Source of the DNA: Azonexus sp.
GTDB taxonomy: Bacteria; Pseudomonadota; Gammaproteobacteria; Burkholderiales; Rhodocyclaceae
DNA length: 64,000 bases
Assembly: GCA_031260295.1 (NCBI GenBank)
Contig: JAIRKE010000012.1
Coordinates: 1 to 64,000, forward strand
Direction: 5' to 3'
This document shows, piece after piece, positions 10,514 to 22,617 of the stretch. Numbering within the stretch: the stretch's first letter is position 1; each line of letters starts with the position of its first letter. The notes beneath the pieces were generated by a model that saw nothing but the letters and a program-made list of their open reading frames with translations, made no database searches and had not been told where the DNA came from. The translations under genes were made by a program, and so were the position numbers.

Positions 10514-11431
10514 GTGCAGATCATTCTGGTGTCGCGTCACTTGCGCACGGCGCGAACAATTACCATTATGCCCCGGCACGTGCTGTTGGCGGCGACCGGT
10601 TTCGTTACCCTGGTTCTGATCACGGCCATGTTGTTGTCCTGGTTGTCGGTGCACTGGCGCTTGCCGCTCGTCGAGGATCTGGTGCAGTCCCAGCAGCAGA
10701 AGGAAAGCCGGCGTATCCAGGATTACGTCAGCAATAATCTGCAACTGATGGCCACCCGCCTGGGCGAATTACAAGGCAAGGTGATGCAACTCGACAGCCT
10801 CGGTCAGCGCGTTTCCGGGCTGGTCGGCGGCAAGCCTGCCGGGCCAACGCCGGCCGCCGCCTCGGGAGACGGGCAGGGCGGTCCCTTCCTGCCGGTAGCC
10901 TTGAGTGCCAGTGAATTGCAGCAGGAAATCGAACGCTTGGCCGCCGCTGTCGACAACCACGCCGCGGAGCTGGAGGCGCTCGAATTTCATCTGCTGGAAA
11001 AGCGTGTCCGCGACCGCTTGCTGCCAACCACGTTGCCGGTCAAGTCAACACATCTTGGTTCAGGCTTCGGTGTCCGTCTCGACCCGATCGCCGGTATACA
11101 AGCCCGCCATGAGGGCATCGACTTCGTCGCATCGATGGGCGCGCCGGTCGTTGCCGCCGCCGACGGTGTGGTGCTGGTAGCCGAATCCCATCCCGAATTC
11201 GGCAACATGATCGATATCGACCACGGCGATGGCCTGACCTCGCGCTATGCCCACCTGTCCCGCCTCGACGTGGCGCCCGGCCGTCTGGTCAAGCACGGTG
11301 AGCGCATCGGTGCGGTCGGCAGCACCGGGCGCTCGACCGGTCCGCACCTGCATTTCGAGGTGCGCATGCTCGGCGTGCCCCAGAACCCGGCCCTGTTCCT
11401 CAAGCGGGGCGACGAGTTCGCGCGGCGCTGA
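10514..11431 (+). CDS. M23-family peptidoglycan endopeptidase, membrane-anchored
   Basis: A 305-residue LytM/M23 metalloprotein, probably a periplasmic cell-wall endopeptidase or regulator. One N-terminal membrane helix (about residues 22-44) is followed by a region with coiled-coil character (residues 55-170), then the M23 domain. Its zinc and active-site motifs are present: [16 protein letters not shown] and GPHLHFEV. Start choice: GTG at 10514 with GGAGGAG 7 bases upstream; earlier ATG codons in frame lie inside the divergent DciA-like gene. It sits directly before secA. Confidence 0.85.
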   Translation: MQIILVSRHLRTARTITIMPRHVLLAATGFVTLVLITAMLLSWLSVHWRLPLVEDLVQSQQQKESRRIQDYVSNNLQLMATRLGELQGKVMQLDSLGQRVSGLVGGKPAGPTPAAASGDGQGGPFLPVALSASELQQEIERLAAAVDNHAAELEALEFHLLEKRVRDRLLPTTLPVKSTHLGSGFGVRLDPIAGIQARHEGIDFVASMGAPVVAAADGVVLVAESHPEFGNMIDIDHGDGLTSRYAHLSRLDVAPGRLVKHGERIGAVGSTGRSTGPHLHFEVRMLGVPQNPALFLKRGDEFARR

Positions 11432-11485
11432 TCTCCCCCGTTTCCTTGATCCACCAGTTCGTCCCGGGCCTCCTCCGGGACGGCG

Positions 11486-11494
11486 TGCTAGAAT
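11486..11494 (+). promoter_or_regulatory. secA: Extended -10 promoter before secA
   Basis: TG-C-TAGAAT lies 41 bp before the secA ATG in the peptidase-secA gap. It has the same shape as the lpxC and glnS promoters in this window. The upstream region offers no clear -35. Confidence 0.55.
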
Positions 11495-11534
11495 CCGCGC
11501 TTTGCCGCGCCTGGCGCCACCATTACAGATTGCG

Positions 11535-14246
<2,712 letters not shown>

Positions 14247-14257
14247 GCAATTACTAG

Positions 14258-14527
14258 ATGGTTATCTCCCCAAAGCGGCGCATTGCGATTGGCTGCGCAA
14301 TGGCTTTGGGCCCGATAGCAGTATTTCTTTTTGTATCTACGTTTTCTGCCTTTTTCAGCAGCAACACCATTCTGTTTTGGCGCTACGTGTCAGCATTTGG
14401 TTTTGCTGCCTTTGGCCCATTGGGTCTCATCGCCATCATCATCGGCGTGATAATTCACCAAACAAGTCACAAGAAGCCGATTTGCCAAATGAGTAAAATG
14501 GTATCTGTTTCAACCATTTGCCGCTAG
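14258..14527 (+). CDS. Small hypothetical membrane protein
   Basis: An 89-residue protein with two strong hydrophobic segments (about residues 10-35 and 45-67) and a polar, lysine-containing tail. No family is recognised. Base composition is clearly lower in GC than secA and argJ on either side, and no good ribosome binding site is visible, so it may be a recent arrival or poorly expressed. It starts 11 bp after the secA stop. Confidence 0.45.
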   Translation: MVISPKRRIAIGCAMALGPIAVFLFVSTFSAFFSSNTILFWRYVSAFGFAAFGPLGLIAIIIGVIIHQTSHKKPICQMSKMVSVSTICR

Positions 14528-14578
14528 TCGCCGGTCGCGAAAGCCCGGTGCTTGGTGGCTCCTTTTTGGACCCTCCAC

Positions 14579-15805
14579 ATGCCCGTCAACTACGCCACGC
14601 CCGCCGCCGATCAACTGTATGCCGTTGCCGGTGTGCGCCTCGGTGTCGCCGAGGCCGAGATTCGCAAGAAGAACCGCCGCGACCTGACGCTGCTGGCGCT
14701 CGATGCTGGCTGCGCCGTGGCCGGGGTATTTACCCAAAATCGCTTCTGCGCTGCGCCCGTACAGTTGTGCCGCCAGCATCTCGCCAGCGGAAAGGATATT
14801 CGCGCTCTCATCATCAATACCGGCATCGCTAATGCCGGCACCGGCGAGCCTGGGCGGCTGGCCGCCCAGGCCACTTGCGACGCGGTGGCGGCTCGGCTCG
14901 GCGTGGTGGCGGAGCAGGTGTTGCCCTTCTCTACCGGCGTCATCCTCGAACCGCTGCCGGTCGAGCGCCTTGTGGCCGGTCTGCCGGCGGTCGCGGCCGA
15001 TCTCTCCGCCGACAACTGGCATGCCGCCGCGCACGCCATCATGACCACCGACACCGTGGCCAAGGCCGCCTCGCGTTGGTTCACGGTGAATGGCCGGACC
15101 GTCACCATCACCGGCATGTCTAAGGGCGCCGGCATGATCAAGCCGAACATGGCGACCATGCTCGGCTTCCTGGCCACCGACGCCGGCATCGCTCAGCCGC
15201 TGCTCGACCGCCTGGTCAAGGAGGCGGCCGATGCTTCCTTCAACTGCATCACTGTCGATGGCGACACCTCGACCAACGATTCCTTCGTGATGATTGCCAG
15301 CGGCCAGTCCGGTGTTACCTTCGCCAGCGAAAGCGATGTTGGCTGGGCCGAGGTCAAGGCAGCGATCGTCGCCGTCTCGGTCGAACTGGCCCAGGCCATC
15401 GTTCGCGACGGCGAGGGGGCGACCAAGTTCATCACCATTGCCGTCGAGGGCGGAAAATCCACCGAGGAATGCCGCCAGATCGGCTACGCCATCGGCCATT
15501 CGCCCCTGGTCAAGACCGCCTTCTTCGCCTCCGACCCCAACCTCGGGCGCATCCTGGCGGCCATCGGCTATGCTGGTATCGCTGATCTTGACGTCGATGG
15601 CGTCCGGGTCTGGCTCGACGACGTGCTGGTCGCCGAAAACGGCGGCCGGGCGGCGGCCTACCGCGAGGAGGACGGCGCCCGGGTCATGGCCCAGGCCGAG
15701 ATCACCGTGCGCGTCGACCTCGGTCGCGGCGCGGCGGCGGCACGGGTTTACACCTGCGATTTTTCCTACGACTACGTCAAGATCAACGCCGACTATCGCA
15801 GTTAG
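14579..15805 (+). CDS. argJ: Bifunctional ornithine acetyltransferase / N-acetylglutamate synthase
   Basis: ArgJ recycles the acetyl group in arginine synthesis, from N-acetylornithine to glutamate. The product is 408 residues. It is an autoprocessed Ntn-type hydrolase; the cleavage site and nucleophilic threonine lie in [17 protein letters not shown] near residue 195. Other family motifs are [29 protein letters not shown] and [14 protein letters not shown]. The start at 14579 gives a typical N-terminus (MPVNYATP); 9 more residues are possible from 14552. It stands alone, not in an arg operon. Confidence 0.95.
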   Translation: MPVNYATPAADQLYAVAGVRLGVAEAEIRKKNRRDLTLLALDAGCAVAGVFTQNRFCAAPVQLCRQHLASGKDIRALIINTGIANAGTGEPGRLAAQATCDAVAARLGVVAEQVLPFSTGVILEPLPVERLVAGLPAVAADLSADNWHAAAHAIMTTDTVAKAASRWFTVNGRTVTITGMSKGAGMIKPNMATMLGFLATDAGIAQPLLDRLVKEAADASFNCITVDGDTSTNDSFVMIASGQSGVTFASESDVGWAEVKAAIVAVSVELAQAIVRDGEGATKFITIAVEGGKSTEECRQIGYAIGHSPLVKTAFFASDPNLGRILAAIGYAGIADLDVDGVRVWLDDVLVAENGGRAAAYREEDGARVMAQAEITVRVDLGRGAAAARVYTCDFSYDYVKINADYRS

Positions 15806-15928
15806 GCCAAGCTAAAATCAGGCGACCTTAACCAGGGGAAACTCAGTCCTGGTGCACGGGTATGTGTCACCGTCGGCGCTTTTGTCGGTGGTGCGCTGGC
15901 TGCTTTTGGCGTGAGCTTCCTTTTCTAG
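15806..15928 (+). other. Open stretch in the argJ frame after its stop
   Basis: Directly after the argJ stop the same frame stays open for 40 more codons and ends in a glycine/alanine-rich hydrophobic segment (VGAFVGGALAAFGVSFLF). No start codon suits it. It may be the 3' remnant of a lost membrane-protein gene or chance. A TAAAAT at 15815-15820 could be the -10 of a promoter for the next gene. Confidence 0.25.
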
Positions 15929-15947
15929 CCTCGCTCAGGAACAGGCA

Positions 15948-16478
15948 ATGGACATGCGCATAGCAAGTGAATTGACGACAAAGCCAGTACATGGCGTCGG
16001 TGAAGACGAAGTGCCAACAAGCGAAGTCCTCATACATGGAACGCCAACAGGCAAGCTCGTTTCGGGAAAAATTCTAGAAGCGGCAGTGCAATGGGAAAAC
16101 CGGTACTTGCTATTCATGACTGACGATGTGCCTTTCGAGGAAATGCTCAGTATCCATCTCCTTGATGCCCAGATGAATGCGCTGGATTCAGCTCGTATCG
16201 GCTGTCTTTATTCGACAGGGACATTCACTTCGCTTCTGCTGAGCGAGCCGAACACAGTACAGTTCCGTTTTATCGGCGATACATTCTGGAGTATCGAATT
16301 GTTGTCTCGTCCTAGGTTTCGTGTCCCATTCATCTCGGAACCATCTGGAGTTTGGCGCTCTTTAGGTTTCTCCCGCCATTTTATTGTGCACGGGAATCCG
16401 CGTCCGCAGACGGTTGAGAGGGACCAAGTGTTTGGTCTTGCAGTATCCCGCACTTGGCCAGAAGGAGCCGCGTGCTAG
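15948..16478 (+). CDS. Hypothetical protein, about 176 residues
   Basis: A soluble, mixed alpha/beta-looking protein with no signal peptide or membrane helix and no family I recognise. Codon use and base composition differ from the GC-rich neighbours argJ and the PerM-type gene, which suggests transfer or a rapidly evolving accessory gene. Striking segments are HGTPTGKLVSGKILEAAVQW and FTSLLLSEPNTVQFRF. It is alone, with 142 bp upstream and about 60 bp downstream before the next gene. Confidence 0.6.
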   Translation: MDMRIASELTTKPVHGVGEDEVPTSEVLIHGTPTGKLVSGKILEAAVQWENRYLLFMTDDVPFEEMLSIHLLDAQMNALDSARIGCLYSTGTFTSLLLSEPNTVQFRFIGDTFWSIELLSRPRFRVPFISEPSGVWRSLGFSRHFIVHGNPRPQTVERDQVFGLAVSRTWPEGAAC

Positions 16479-16542
16479 ACCGATAGATTGCCATGCCGGT
16501 TTTCTAGAGCGGTTCCCAACCCAGTTTGTCGCAAGGAGCATG

Positions 16543-17694
16543 ATGAACGACATCCATCACGATCTGGCCAGGAAAACCCTGGCCATTCTTTGCATTCTTG
16601 CCCTGATCGGCCTGACGCTGTGGGTGCTGCGCCCCTTTTTGGCGGCGACCGTGTGGGCGGCCATGATCGTTGTCGCCACCTGGCCCTGGCTACGTTCGCT
16701 GGAGGCGCGCTTTGGCGGGCGGCGGATGCCGGCGGTGGCGCTGATGTGCCTGGGCCTGCTGTTTCTTCTGGTCCTGCCGCTGTGGCTGGCGATCGACACT
16801 ATTGTCGACTATGCCGATGTGCTGACCGCGACTGCCCGCCGGATCGCCGAGCAGGGTCTGCCGCCGCCGCCGGACTGGCTGGCCGGCGTGCCCCTGGTCG
16901 GGGAGCGGCTGGTTGCGTTGTGGTTGCAGTTTTCGGCCGGCGGCGCGCCGGCCCTGGTGGCCAAGATCACGCCCCATGCCGCCGATACCGGCAAGTGGGT
17001 GCTGGCCCGGGTCGGCGGGCTGGGCGGCATGCTGGTGCAGTTCCTGCTGATCGTCGTTTTGTCGGCGATTCTCTATAGCGGCGGCGAGGATGCCGCGCGG
17101 CTGTTGCGCCGGCTCGGGCGGCGGCTGGCCGGCGGGCGCGGCGAGGGTGCTATCGTGCTCGGCGGCCAGGCGATCCGTGCCGTGGCGCTCGGCGTCGGCG
17201 TTACCGCCCTGGCTCAGACGATGCTCGGTGGCATCGGCCTGGCCGTGGCTGGCGTGCCCTTCGCCGCCCTGCTGTCGGCGCTGATGCTGCTGCTCTGCAT
17301 CGCCCAGATTGGGCCGAGCCTGATTCTTTTTCCGGCGGTGGCCTGGATGTACTGGAACGGCGACAGCGGCTGGGCGACGGCCCTGCTGGTGTGGAGTGTG
17401 ATCGTCGCCTCGCTCGACAACGTGCTGCGCCCGATCCTGATCCGCAAGGGAGCCGATTTGCCGCTGCTGCTGATTTTTGCCGGCGTCATCGGTGGCTTGC
17501 TGGGCTTCGGCCTGATCGGGATTTTCGTCGGGCCGGTGGTGCTGGCCGTGACCTGGACGCTGACCCTGGCCTGGATCGAGGATGCGCTCGGCAAGGACGA
17601 GGACGAAGCGGTCGCCGAGTCGCCGCCGGCCGAGTCAGAGCCGGTCGAGCTAGCGCCGGCGCAGCCGGATCAGGCGGAACCACCCGTCGCCTAG
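16543..17694 (+). CDS. AI-2E/PerM-family membrane transporter
   Basis: A 383-residue polytopic inner-membrane protein with about eight helices, matching the PerM/YdiK (AI-2E exporter-like) family. Signature regions are LRPFLAATVWAAMIVVATWPW near residue 30, GIGLAVAGVPFAALLSALMLLLCIAQIGP, and DNVLRPILIRKGADLPLLLIFAGVIGGLLGFG. Substrate is unknown. Two ATGs, 16540 and 16543, follow an AAGGAG site; 16543 has the better spacing. The C-terminus is rich in Glu, Ala and Pro and overlaps 45 bases of the convergent methyltransferase gene. Confidence 0.85.
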   Translation: MNDIHHDLARKTLAILCILALIGLTLWVLRPFLAATVWAAMIVVATWPWLRSLEARFGGRRMPAVALMCLGLLFLLVLPLWLAIDTIVDYADVLTATARRIAEQGLPPPPDWLAGVPLVGERLVALWLQFSAGGAPALVAKITPHAADTGKWVLARVGGLGGMLVQFLLIVVLSAILYSGGEDAARLLRRLGRRLAGGRGEGAIVLGGQAIRAVALGVGVTALAQTMLGGIGLAVAGVPFAALLSALMLLLCIAQIGPSLILFPAVAWMYWNGDSGWATALLVWSVIVASLDNVLRPILIRKGADLPLLLIFAGVIGGLLGFGLIGIFVGPVVLAVTWTLTLAWIEDALGKDEDEAVAESPPAESEPVELAPAQPDQAEPPVA

Positions 17695-18243
17695 GGCCGG
17701 CTGGTCATCCTCACAGGCGAACTGCGGCGCCGTTGCCAGGACATCCTCGAAGACCACGTCGAGGCGGCTTGCCACGCGGCGTACCAGCGGGTTGGCCAAG
17801 CGCCGCAGCAGCGCCGGCTGGCCGCGCCGCAGGAATTTGTCGAAGACGATGACCGTCCCGCCCGGCCGAACGACGCGGGCGATTTCACCGAGGCAGCGCT
17901 CCGGCTGCGGCACCACGGCCAGGATCAGGTGCAGCACCGCGGCATCGAATGCGGCCTCTGGGAAGGGCAGGCGCTGGACATCGCCCTGTACCGGCGCGAA
18001 GTCGAGCTTGTCGGCGCGGGGCAGGGCGCGGCGCAGCATGGAGCGGTTGAGGTCGACGCCAACGTAGCGCGGAGCCGGCGACAGGTGCGGCAAGTCGAGG
18101 CCGGTGCCGACGCCAGCCAGCAGCACCTGTCCCCCGTCGTCGGGCAGGGCGGCCAAGCTGCGCTGACGCGCCGCCCGCGTTGCCCGCGCCACCGCCGCAT
18201 CGTAGAACGGGGCTATCAGCGAATAGCTGGTTTTCAGGCTCAT
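17650..18243 (-). CDS. Class I SAM-dependent methyltransferase (UbiE-like)
   Basis: A 197-residue Rossmann-fold methyltransferase. SAM-binding motif I is VLLAGVGTGLDLPHL (about residues 40-55), followed by VGVDLNRSML, GDVQRLPFPEAAFDAAV and a post-motif region VVRPGGTVIVFDKFLR. This is the Methyltransf_11/UbiE pattern; small-molecule or lipid substrates are likely but cannot be told from sequence. Its 3' end overlaps the PerM-type gene tail to tail. Confidence 0.85.
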   Translation of the reverse strand: MSLKTSYSLIAPFYDAAVARATRAARQRSLAALPDDGGQVLLAGVGTGLDLPHLSPAPRYVGVDLNRSMLRRALPRADKLDFAPVQGDVQRLPFPEAAFDAAVLHLILAVVPQPERCLGEIARVVRPGGTVIVFDKFLRRGQPALLRRLANPLVRRVASRLDVVFEDVLATAPQFACEDDQPALGDGWFRLIRLRRR

Positions 18244-18343
18244 GCCATTTCCAAATCCACCAACTACTTTGTCGGCTTCGCTTGCCGTGCAATAGCATTG
18301 TCTACGCTTTGTCTTCGCGTACTCGATTGATTTAAAAAAGGAA

Positions 18344-18727
18344 TCAATGCAGCACCCGTGGAACGGCCAGCGCGAACTCCGGAATTTCGGCCGTGAACTG
18401 GGTGCCGTCCGTAGTCACCATCTGGTAGCTGCCGCGCATCGTGCCGACCGGTGTCGCCAATTGCGAACCGCTGGTGTAGCGGAAACTTTCGCCCGGCTTC
18501 AGCACGGGCTGCCTGCCGATCACGCCGAGGCCACGGACTTCCCGCACCATTTGGTTGGCGTCGGTGATGATCCAGTGGCGCGACACCAGTTGCGCTGGCA
18601 CGTCGCCGACGTTGCGGATGGTGATGGTGTAGGCGAACAGGTAACGGCCCTCATCGGGATTCGACTGCTCGGGAAGGAAGCGGGCGATCGGAGTGACTTC
18701 GATGCGGTATTTGGGGCGGTCGGGCAT
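18344..18727 (-). CDS. apaG: ApaG protein
   Basis: A 127-residue protein covering the whole ApaG/DUF525 domain, an immunoglobulin-like beta sandwich. It shows [42 protein letters not shown] and [10 protein letters not shown], all standard for ApaG. The molecular role is uncertain; the family is linked to Co2+ and diadenosine-tetraphosphate phenotypes in enterobacteria. It is divergent from rpe, with only 39 bp between the two starts. Confidence 0.95.
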   Translation of the reverse strand: MPDRPKYRIEVTPIARFLPEQSNPDEGRYLFAYTITIRNVGDVPAQLVSRHWIITDANQMVREVRGLGVIGRQPVLKPGESFRYTSGSQLATPVGTMRGSYQMVTTDGTQFTAEIPEFALAVPRVLH

Positions 18728-18766
18728 GGGATAATTCCGGCTGTTTTTGTCTTTGCAGGGGCCATC

Positions 18767-19474
18767 ATGGCTATCAACGATTACATCATCGCGCCGAGCA
18801 TCCTGTCAGCCGATTTTGCCAAACTTGGCGAGGAAGTGGTCAACGTCATCGCCGCCGGCGCCGATTGGGTGCACTTCGACGTGATGGACAACCATTATGT
18901 TCCCAATCTGACCATCGGACCGCTGGTCTGCGCCGCCATCCGGCCCTGCACCACGGTGCCGATTGACGTGCACCTGATGGTCAAGCCGGTGGACCGCATC
19001 GTGCCCGACTTCGCCAGGGCCGGAGCCGACATCATCACTTTCCACCCGGAAGCCTCCGAGCACGTCGACCGTAGCCTGGCGCTGATCCGCGACAACGGCT
19101 GCCAGGCCGGCCTGGTCTTCAACCCAGCCACGCCGCTCAACTACATGGACTACGTGCTGGACAAGCTCGACGTGATCCTCTTGATGAGCGTCAACCCCGG
19201 CTTCGGCGGCCAGCAGTTCATTCCGGCCACGCTCGCCAAGGCCCGCCAGGCGCGGGCCAAGCTGGATGCCTACGAGCAGGAGAGCGGCCGGCGCATTCGT
19301 CTGGAAATCGACGGCGGGGTGAATGCCGCCAACATCGCCGACATCGCCCGAGCCGGCGTCGATGCCTTCGTCGCCGGCTCGGCCATTTTTGGCGCTGGCA
19401 AGGATGGCGATCCGCATCGTTATGATTCCATCGTTGCGGCACTGCGCGCCGAGTTGTCGGCTGTTGGCGCTTAG
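18767..19474 (+). CDS. rpe: Ribulose-phosphate 3-epimerase
   Basis: Rpe interconverts ribulose 5-phosphate and xylulose 5-phosphate. The product is 235 residues with the TIM-barrel motifs [59 protein letters not shown] and AGSAIF. An AGGGG ribosome binding site precedes the ATG. An ATAATT-type -10 may lie between apaG and rpe. It heads the rpe-gph-trp block typical of betaproteobacteria. Confidence 0.97.
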   Translation: MAINDYIIAPSILSADFAKLGEEVVNVIAAGADWVHFDVMDNHYVPNLTIGPLVCAAIRPCTTVPIDVHLMVKPVDRIVPDFARAGADIITFHPEASEHVDRSLALIRDNGCQAGLVFNPATPLNYMDYVLDKLDVILLMSVNPGFGGQQFIPATLAKARQARAKLDAYEQESGRRIRLEIDGGVNAANIADIARAGVDAFVAGSAIFGAGKDGDPHRYDSIVAALRAELSAVGA

Positions 19475-19485
19475 GAGCCCCCTCT

Positions 19486-19674
19486 ATGTCTTGGCCTCTG
19501 CTATTGCTGGGAGAAATCACGGCTTGGATTGGCATGTTCATCGCTCGTCTGGCGGGTTTGGCGACTGGGCGCACATTCGATCTTCCTCCCAAGAAAGCCC
19601 AGGCTATCGGCGAATGGCTGATCGTTGCTGTATTTGCCGGTGCGCTAATTGCTATTACCGTCATCTACTCATGA
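19486..19674 (+). CDS. Small two-helix membrane protein
   Basis: A 62-residue protein with hydrophobic segments at about residues 2-24 and 43-61, joined by a polar loop (TGRTFDLPPKKAQ). An AGGAG site lies just upstream, so translation is credible. It lies between rpe and gph, in the same direction. I recognise no family. Confidence 0.6.
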   Translation: MSWPLLLLGEITAWIGMFIARLAGLATGRTFDLPPKKAQAIGEWLIVAVFAGALIAITVIYS

Positions 19675-19693
19675 ATCATCGGCCCATGCTTTG

Positions 19694-20413
19694 ATGACGC
19701 GCCCTCCAACCATTAGCGCAAGTGCTGGCCGCTTGCCCTTCCAATCCGTTACCTTCGACCTCGACGGCACCCTGCTCGACACCGTTGCCGATCTCGCCGA
19801 GGCGTGCCGGCGGATGCTCGCCGAACTCGGCGAACCGCCGCGCAGCGAGGACGAGGTGCGCCATTTCGTCGGCAAGGGCATGGCAGTGCTGGTCGAGCGC
19901 TGCCTGACCCACGACCGGGTGCCGACACCGGAGTGTCTGGCCGCCGCCATTGTCGTCTTCCAGCGCCATTACGCCGAAGTCAACGGCCGGTATACGCGCC
20001 TCTACCCGGGCGTGCTGGAAGGCCTCGCTGCCTGGCGAGCGAGCGGCTTGCCGCTGGGCGTGGTGACCAACAAGCCGGCGCGGTTCACCGAGCCGCTGCT
20101 TGAACGCATGGGCTTGGCCAGCTACTTTGCCGTTGTCGTCTCCGGCGACACCACGGCGCACAAGAAACCGCATCCGGAGCCGATTCTGCATGCTTGCCGC
20201 CAGTTTGGCGCTGCGCCGCAGCACAACCTGCATATCGGTGATTCGAAAAACGACATTGAGGCGGCCCGCGCCGCCGGTTGTACCGCTTTCTGCGTGCCCT
20301 ACGGCTATAACGAGGGAAGGCCGGTGGACAGTGCCGATTGCGATGCGCTAGTATCCGACCTGCTTGCCGCCCATCGGCTGGCACTCACCTATCTAGACCT
20401 CAAGCACAAATGA
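19694..20413 (+). CDS. gph: Phosphoglycolate phosphatase (HAD family)
   Basis: Gph dephosphorylates 2-phosphoglycolate, a product of DNA repair and oxygenase side reactions. The product is 239 residues. HAD motifs are complete: FDLDGTLLDT (nucleophile Asp) near residue 20, VVTNKPARF (motif II), KKPHPEPI (Lys of motif III), and HIGDSKNDIEAARAAG (motif IV). The start at 19694 is the ATG nearest to the conserved domain; an upstream extension overlaps the small membrane gene. Its stop overlaps the ATG of the trp leader peptide. Confidence 0.94.
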   Translation: MTRPPTISASAGRLPFQSVTFDLDGTLLDTVADLAEACRRMLAELGEPPRSEDEVRHFVGKGMAVLVERCLTHDRVPTPECLAAAIVVFQRHYAEVNGRYTRLYPGVLEGLAAWRASGLPLGVVTNKPARFTEPLLERMGLASYFAVVVSGDTTAHKKPHPEPILHACRQFGAAPQHNLHIGDSKNDIEAARAAGCTAFCVPYGYNEGRPVDSADCDALVSDLLAAHRLALTYLDLKHK

Positions 20414-20466
20414 CGACCTCGCGACTGTGGAACGAATGGCAAGGCTGGCGCCGCTGGCGTCCCTGA
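20410..20466 (+). CDS. Trp-rich leader peptide (trpL-like) before trpE
   Basis: An 18-codon open frame, MTTSRLWNEWQGWRRWRP, has tryptophan at codons 7, 10, 13 and 16. Tryptophan is normally about one residue in eighty, so four in eighteen directly upstream of trpE is the mark of an attenuation leader. Its ATG overlaps the gph stop (ATGA) and it ends 69 bp before trpE. Ribosome stalling at the four regularly spaced UGG codons would sense charged tRNA-Trp. No strong ribosome binding site is seen; translation may be coupled to gph. Function is inferred from sequence and position. Confidence 0.8.
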   Translation: MTTSRLWNEWQGWRRWRP

Positions 20467-20492
20467 TCTCCGTTCGCGCGCCGCGCCGGCGT
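20448..20492 (+). promoter_or_regulatory. Candidate attenuator pairing region of trpE
   Basis: A local hairpin CGCCG-CGC-CGGCG (20479-20491) lies after the leader stop. Its 3' arm with the next base, CGGCGT (20487-20492), can instead pair with GCGCCG (20448-20453) inside the Trp codon run. Two exclusive pairings are what attenuation requires. The hairpin is short and the following T-rich part is loose, so termination strength is doubtful. Confidence 0.4.
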
Positions 20493-20535
20493 ACCGCTCA
20501 CATCCGCTTTACATCGTCATTTTCGAGGCCTTCCC

Positions 20536-22023
20536 ATGACCGAAATCGAATTCAATGCGCTCGCCGCGCAAGGCTACAACCGTATTCCCGTTACGCTGGA
20601 AACGTTTGCCGATCTCGACACGCCGCTGTCCATCTACCTTAAGTTAACCAGTGGTGCCAACGGTGGCCACTACTCCTACTTGCTCGAATCGGTGCAGGGT
20701 GGTGAACGCTTCGGCCGCTATTCGATCATCGGCCTGGCCGCTTCGACGCGCATCGTCGTCAAGGGCCACCAGGTGCTGGTGCTGACCGGCAACCGCGTTG
20801 CCGAACGCGAGGACGACACCAATCCGCTTGAATTCATCGGCCAGTACATGCAGCGCTTCCGCGTCCCACCGAGCGTTGGTCTGCCGCGTTTCTGCGGCGG
20901 CTTGGTCGGCTGTTTTGGCTACGACACCGTGCGCTACGTCGAAACGCGCCTGACCCGCACGGCCAAGCTGGACGACATCGGCACGCCGGACATCGGCCTC
21001 TTGCTGTCCGAGGAAATCGCCGTTGTCGACAACCTATCCGGCAAGCTGACGCTGATCGTCTATGCCGAGCCTGGTTTTCCCGGCGCCTTCCAGAAAGCGC
21101 GGGCGCGGCTCAAGGAACTGCTCTGCAAGCTGCGCACGCCGGTCGGCATTCCGGCCGAGCAGCCGGTGGCCTCCGAGCCGGCCGTTTCGCTTTTTGGCGA
21201 GAATGCCTTCAAGCAGGCGGTCAGGAAAGCCAAGGAATACATCACCGAGGGCGACATCATGCAGGTGGTGCTGTCGCAGCGCATGACCAAGCCTTTCGCC
21301 GCCAGCCCGCTGGCGCTGTATCGCACGCTGCGCAGCCTCAATCCGTCGCCCTACATGTTCTATTTCGATTTCGAGGAATACCACATAGTCGGCGCCTCGC
21401 CGGAAATTCTGGTCCGTCTCGAAGGCGATCGCGTCACCGTCCGCCCAATCGCCGGTACGCGCAAGCGTGGCGCCACGCCGGAAGAGGATGCGGCGCTGGC
21501 CGAAGAACTACTGGCCGACGAGAAGGAGCGCGCTGAACACACTCAGTTGCTCGACCTCGGCCGCAATGACTGCGGCCGCGTGGCCCGGATCGGCACCGTC
21601 AAGCTGACCGAGAACATGACCATCGAGCGTTACTCGCACGTGATGCACATTGTTTCCAACGTCGAAGGCCGACTGCAGCCGGGCCTCGCCGCACTCGACG
21701 TGCTCAAGGCCACCTTCCCGGCTGGCACCGTGTCCGGCGCGCCGAAGGTGCGGGCGATGGAAATCATCGACGAACTGGAGCCGGTCAAGCGCGGCATTTA
21801 TGCCGGCGCCGTCGGTTATCTCGGCTTTCACGGCGACATGGACTTGGCCATCGCCATCCGCACCGCTGTGCTCAAGGGCGGAAAACTGCACGTCCAGGCC
21901 GGCGCCGGTATCGTCGCCGATTCCGATCCGCAATCGGAATGGGAAGAAACCCGCAACAAGGCCCGCGCCGTGTTGCGCGCTGCCGAACTGGCCGAGCAGG
22001 GTCTGGATACCCGGATCGACTGA
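20536..22023 (+). CDS. trpE: Anthranilate synthase component I
   Basis: TrpE makes anthranilate from chorismate, using ammonia delivered by TrpG. The product is 495 residues. The tryptophan feedback site motif LLES is present near residue 50 ([20 protein letters not shown]). Catalytic-domain motifs follow: [62 protein letters not shown] and [15 protein letters not shown] site precedes the ATG. A Trp-rich leader lies just upstream. Confidence 0.97.
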   Translation: MTEIEFNALAAQGYNRIPVTLETFADLDTPLSIYLKLTSGANGGHYSYLLESVQGGERFGRYSIIGLAASTRIVVKGHQVLVLTGNRVAEREDDTNPLEFIGQYMQRFRVPPSVGLPRFCGGLVGCFGYDTVRYVETRLTRTAKLDDIGTPDIGLLLSEEIAVVDNLSGKLTLIVYAEPGFPGAFQKARARLKELLCKLRTPVGIPAEQPVASEPAVSLFGENAFKQAVRKAKEYITEGDIMQVVLSQRMTKPFAASPLALYRTLRSLNPSPYMFYFDFEEYHIVGASPEILVRLEGDRVTVRPIAGTRKRGATPEEDAALAEELLADEKERAEHTQLLDLGRNDCGRVARIGTVKLTENMTIERYSHVMHIVSNVEGRLQPGLAALDVLKATFPAGTVSGAPKVRAMEIIDELEPVKRGIYAGAVGYLGFHGDMDLAIAIRTAVLKGGKLHVQAGAGIVADSDPQSEWEETRNKARAVLRAAELAEQGLDTRID

Positions 22024-22044
22024 GATCAAAAGGACGCCCAGAAC

Positions 22045-22617
22045 ATGCTGCTGATGATCGACAACTACGATAGCTTCACCTACAACATCGTTCAGTATTT
22101 CGGCGAACTCGGGCAGGAGGTCCGGGTCTTCCGCAACGACGCCGTCACGCTCGCCGAGATCGCCCGCCTGCAGCCGCGCTACCTGGTCATCTCGCCCGGC
22201 CCCTGCACGCCGGCACAGGCCGGCATTTCGCTGGCGGCGATCCGCGAATTCGCCGGCAAGATTCCGCTGCTCGGCGTTTGTCTCGGTCACCAGGCCATCG
22301 GCGAGGCTTTCGGCGGTCGCATCGTCCATGCCCAACAGTTGATGCACGGCAAGGTGTCGCCGGTCGAGCACAAGGATGTCGGCGTTTTCCGGGGCCTGCC
22401 CAATCCGCTGACCTGCACCCGCTACCACTCGCTGGCCATCGAGCGCGCCAGCCTGCCGGATTGCCTCGACGTCACCGCCTGGACCGCCGACGGCGAGATC
22501 ATGGGCGTACGCCACAAGATGCTGGCCGTCGAGGGCGTCCAGTTCCATCCCGAATCCATTCTGACCGAGTGCGGCCACGATCTGCTCAAGAACTTCCTTG
22601 AGGAACACAGCTCATGA
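22045..22617 (+). CDS. trpG: Anthranilate synthase component II (glutamine amidotransferase)
   Basis: TrpG hydrolyses glutamine and passes ammonia to TrpE. The product is 190 residues, a class I amidotransferase: [19 protein letters not shown] at the N-terminus, oxyanion region SPGPCTP, nucleophile Cys in [15 protein letters not shown] near residue 79, and the His-Glu pair in VQFHPESIL near residue 170. It overlaps trpD by 4 bases. In related bacteria the same subunit can also serve p-aminobenzoate synthesis. Confidence 0.96.
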   Translation: MLLMIDNYDSFTYNIVQYFGELGQEVRVFRNDAVTLAEIARLQPRYLVISPGPCTPAQAGISLAAIREFAGKIPLLGVCLGHQAIGEAFGGRIVHAQQLMHGKVSPVEHKDVGVFRGLPNPLTCTRYHSLAIERASLPDCLDVTAWTADGEIMGVRHKMLAVEGVQFHPESILTECGHDLLKNFLEEHSS

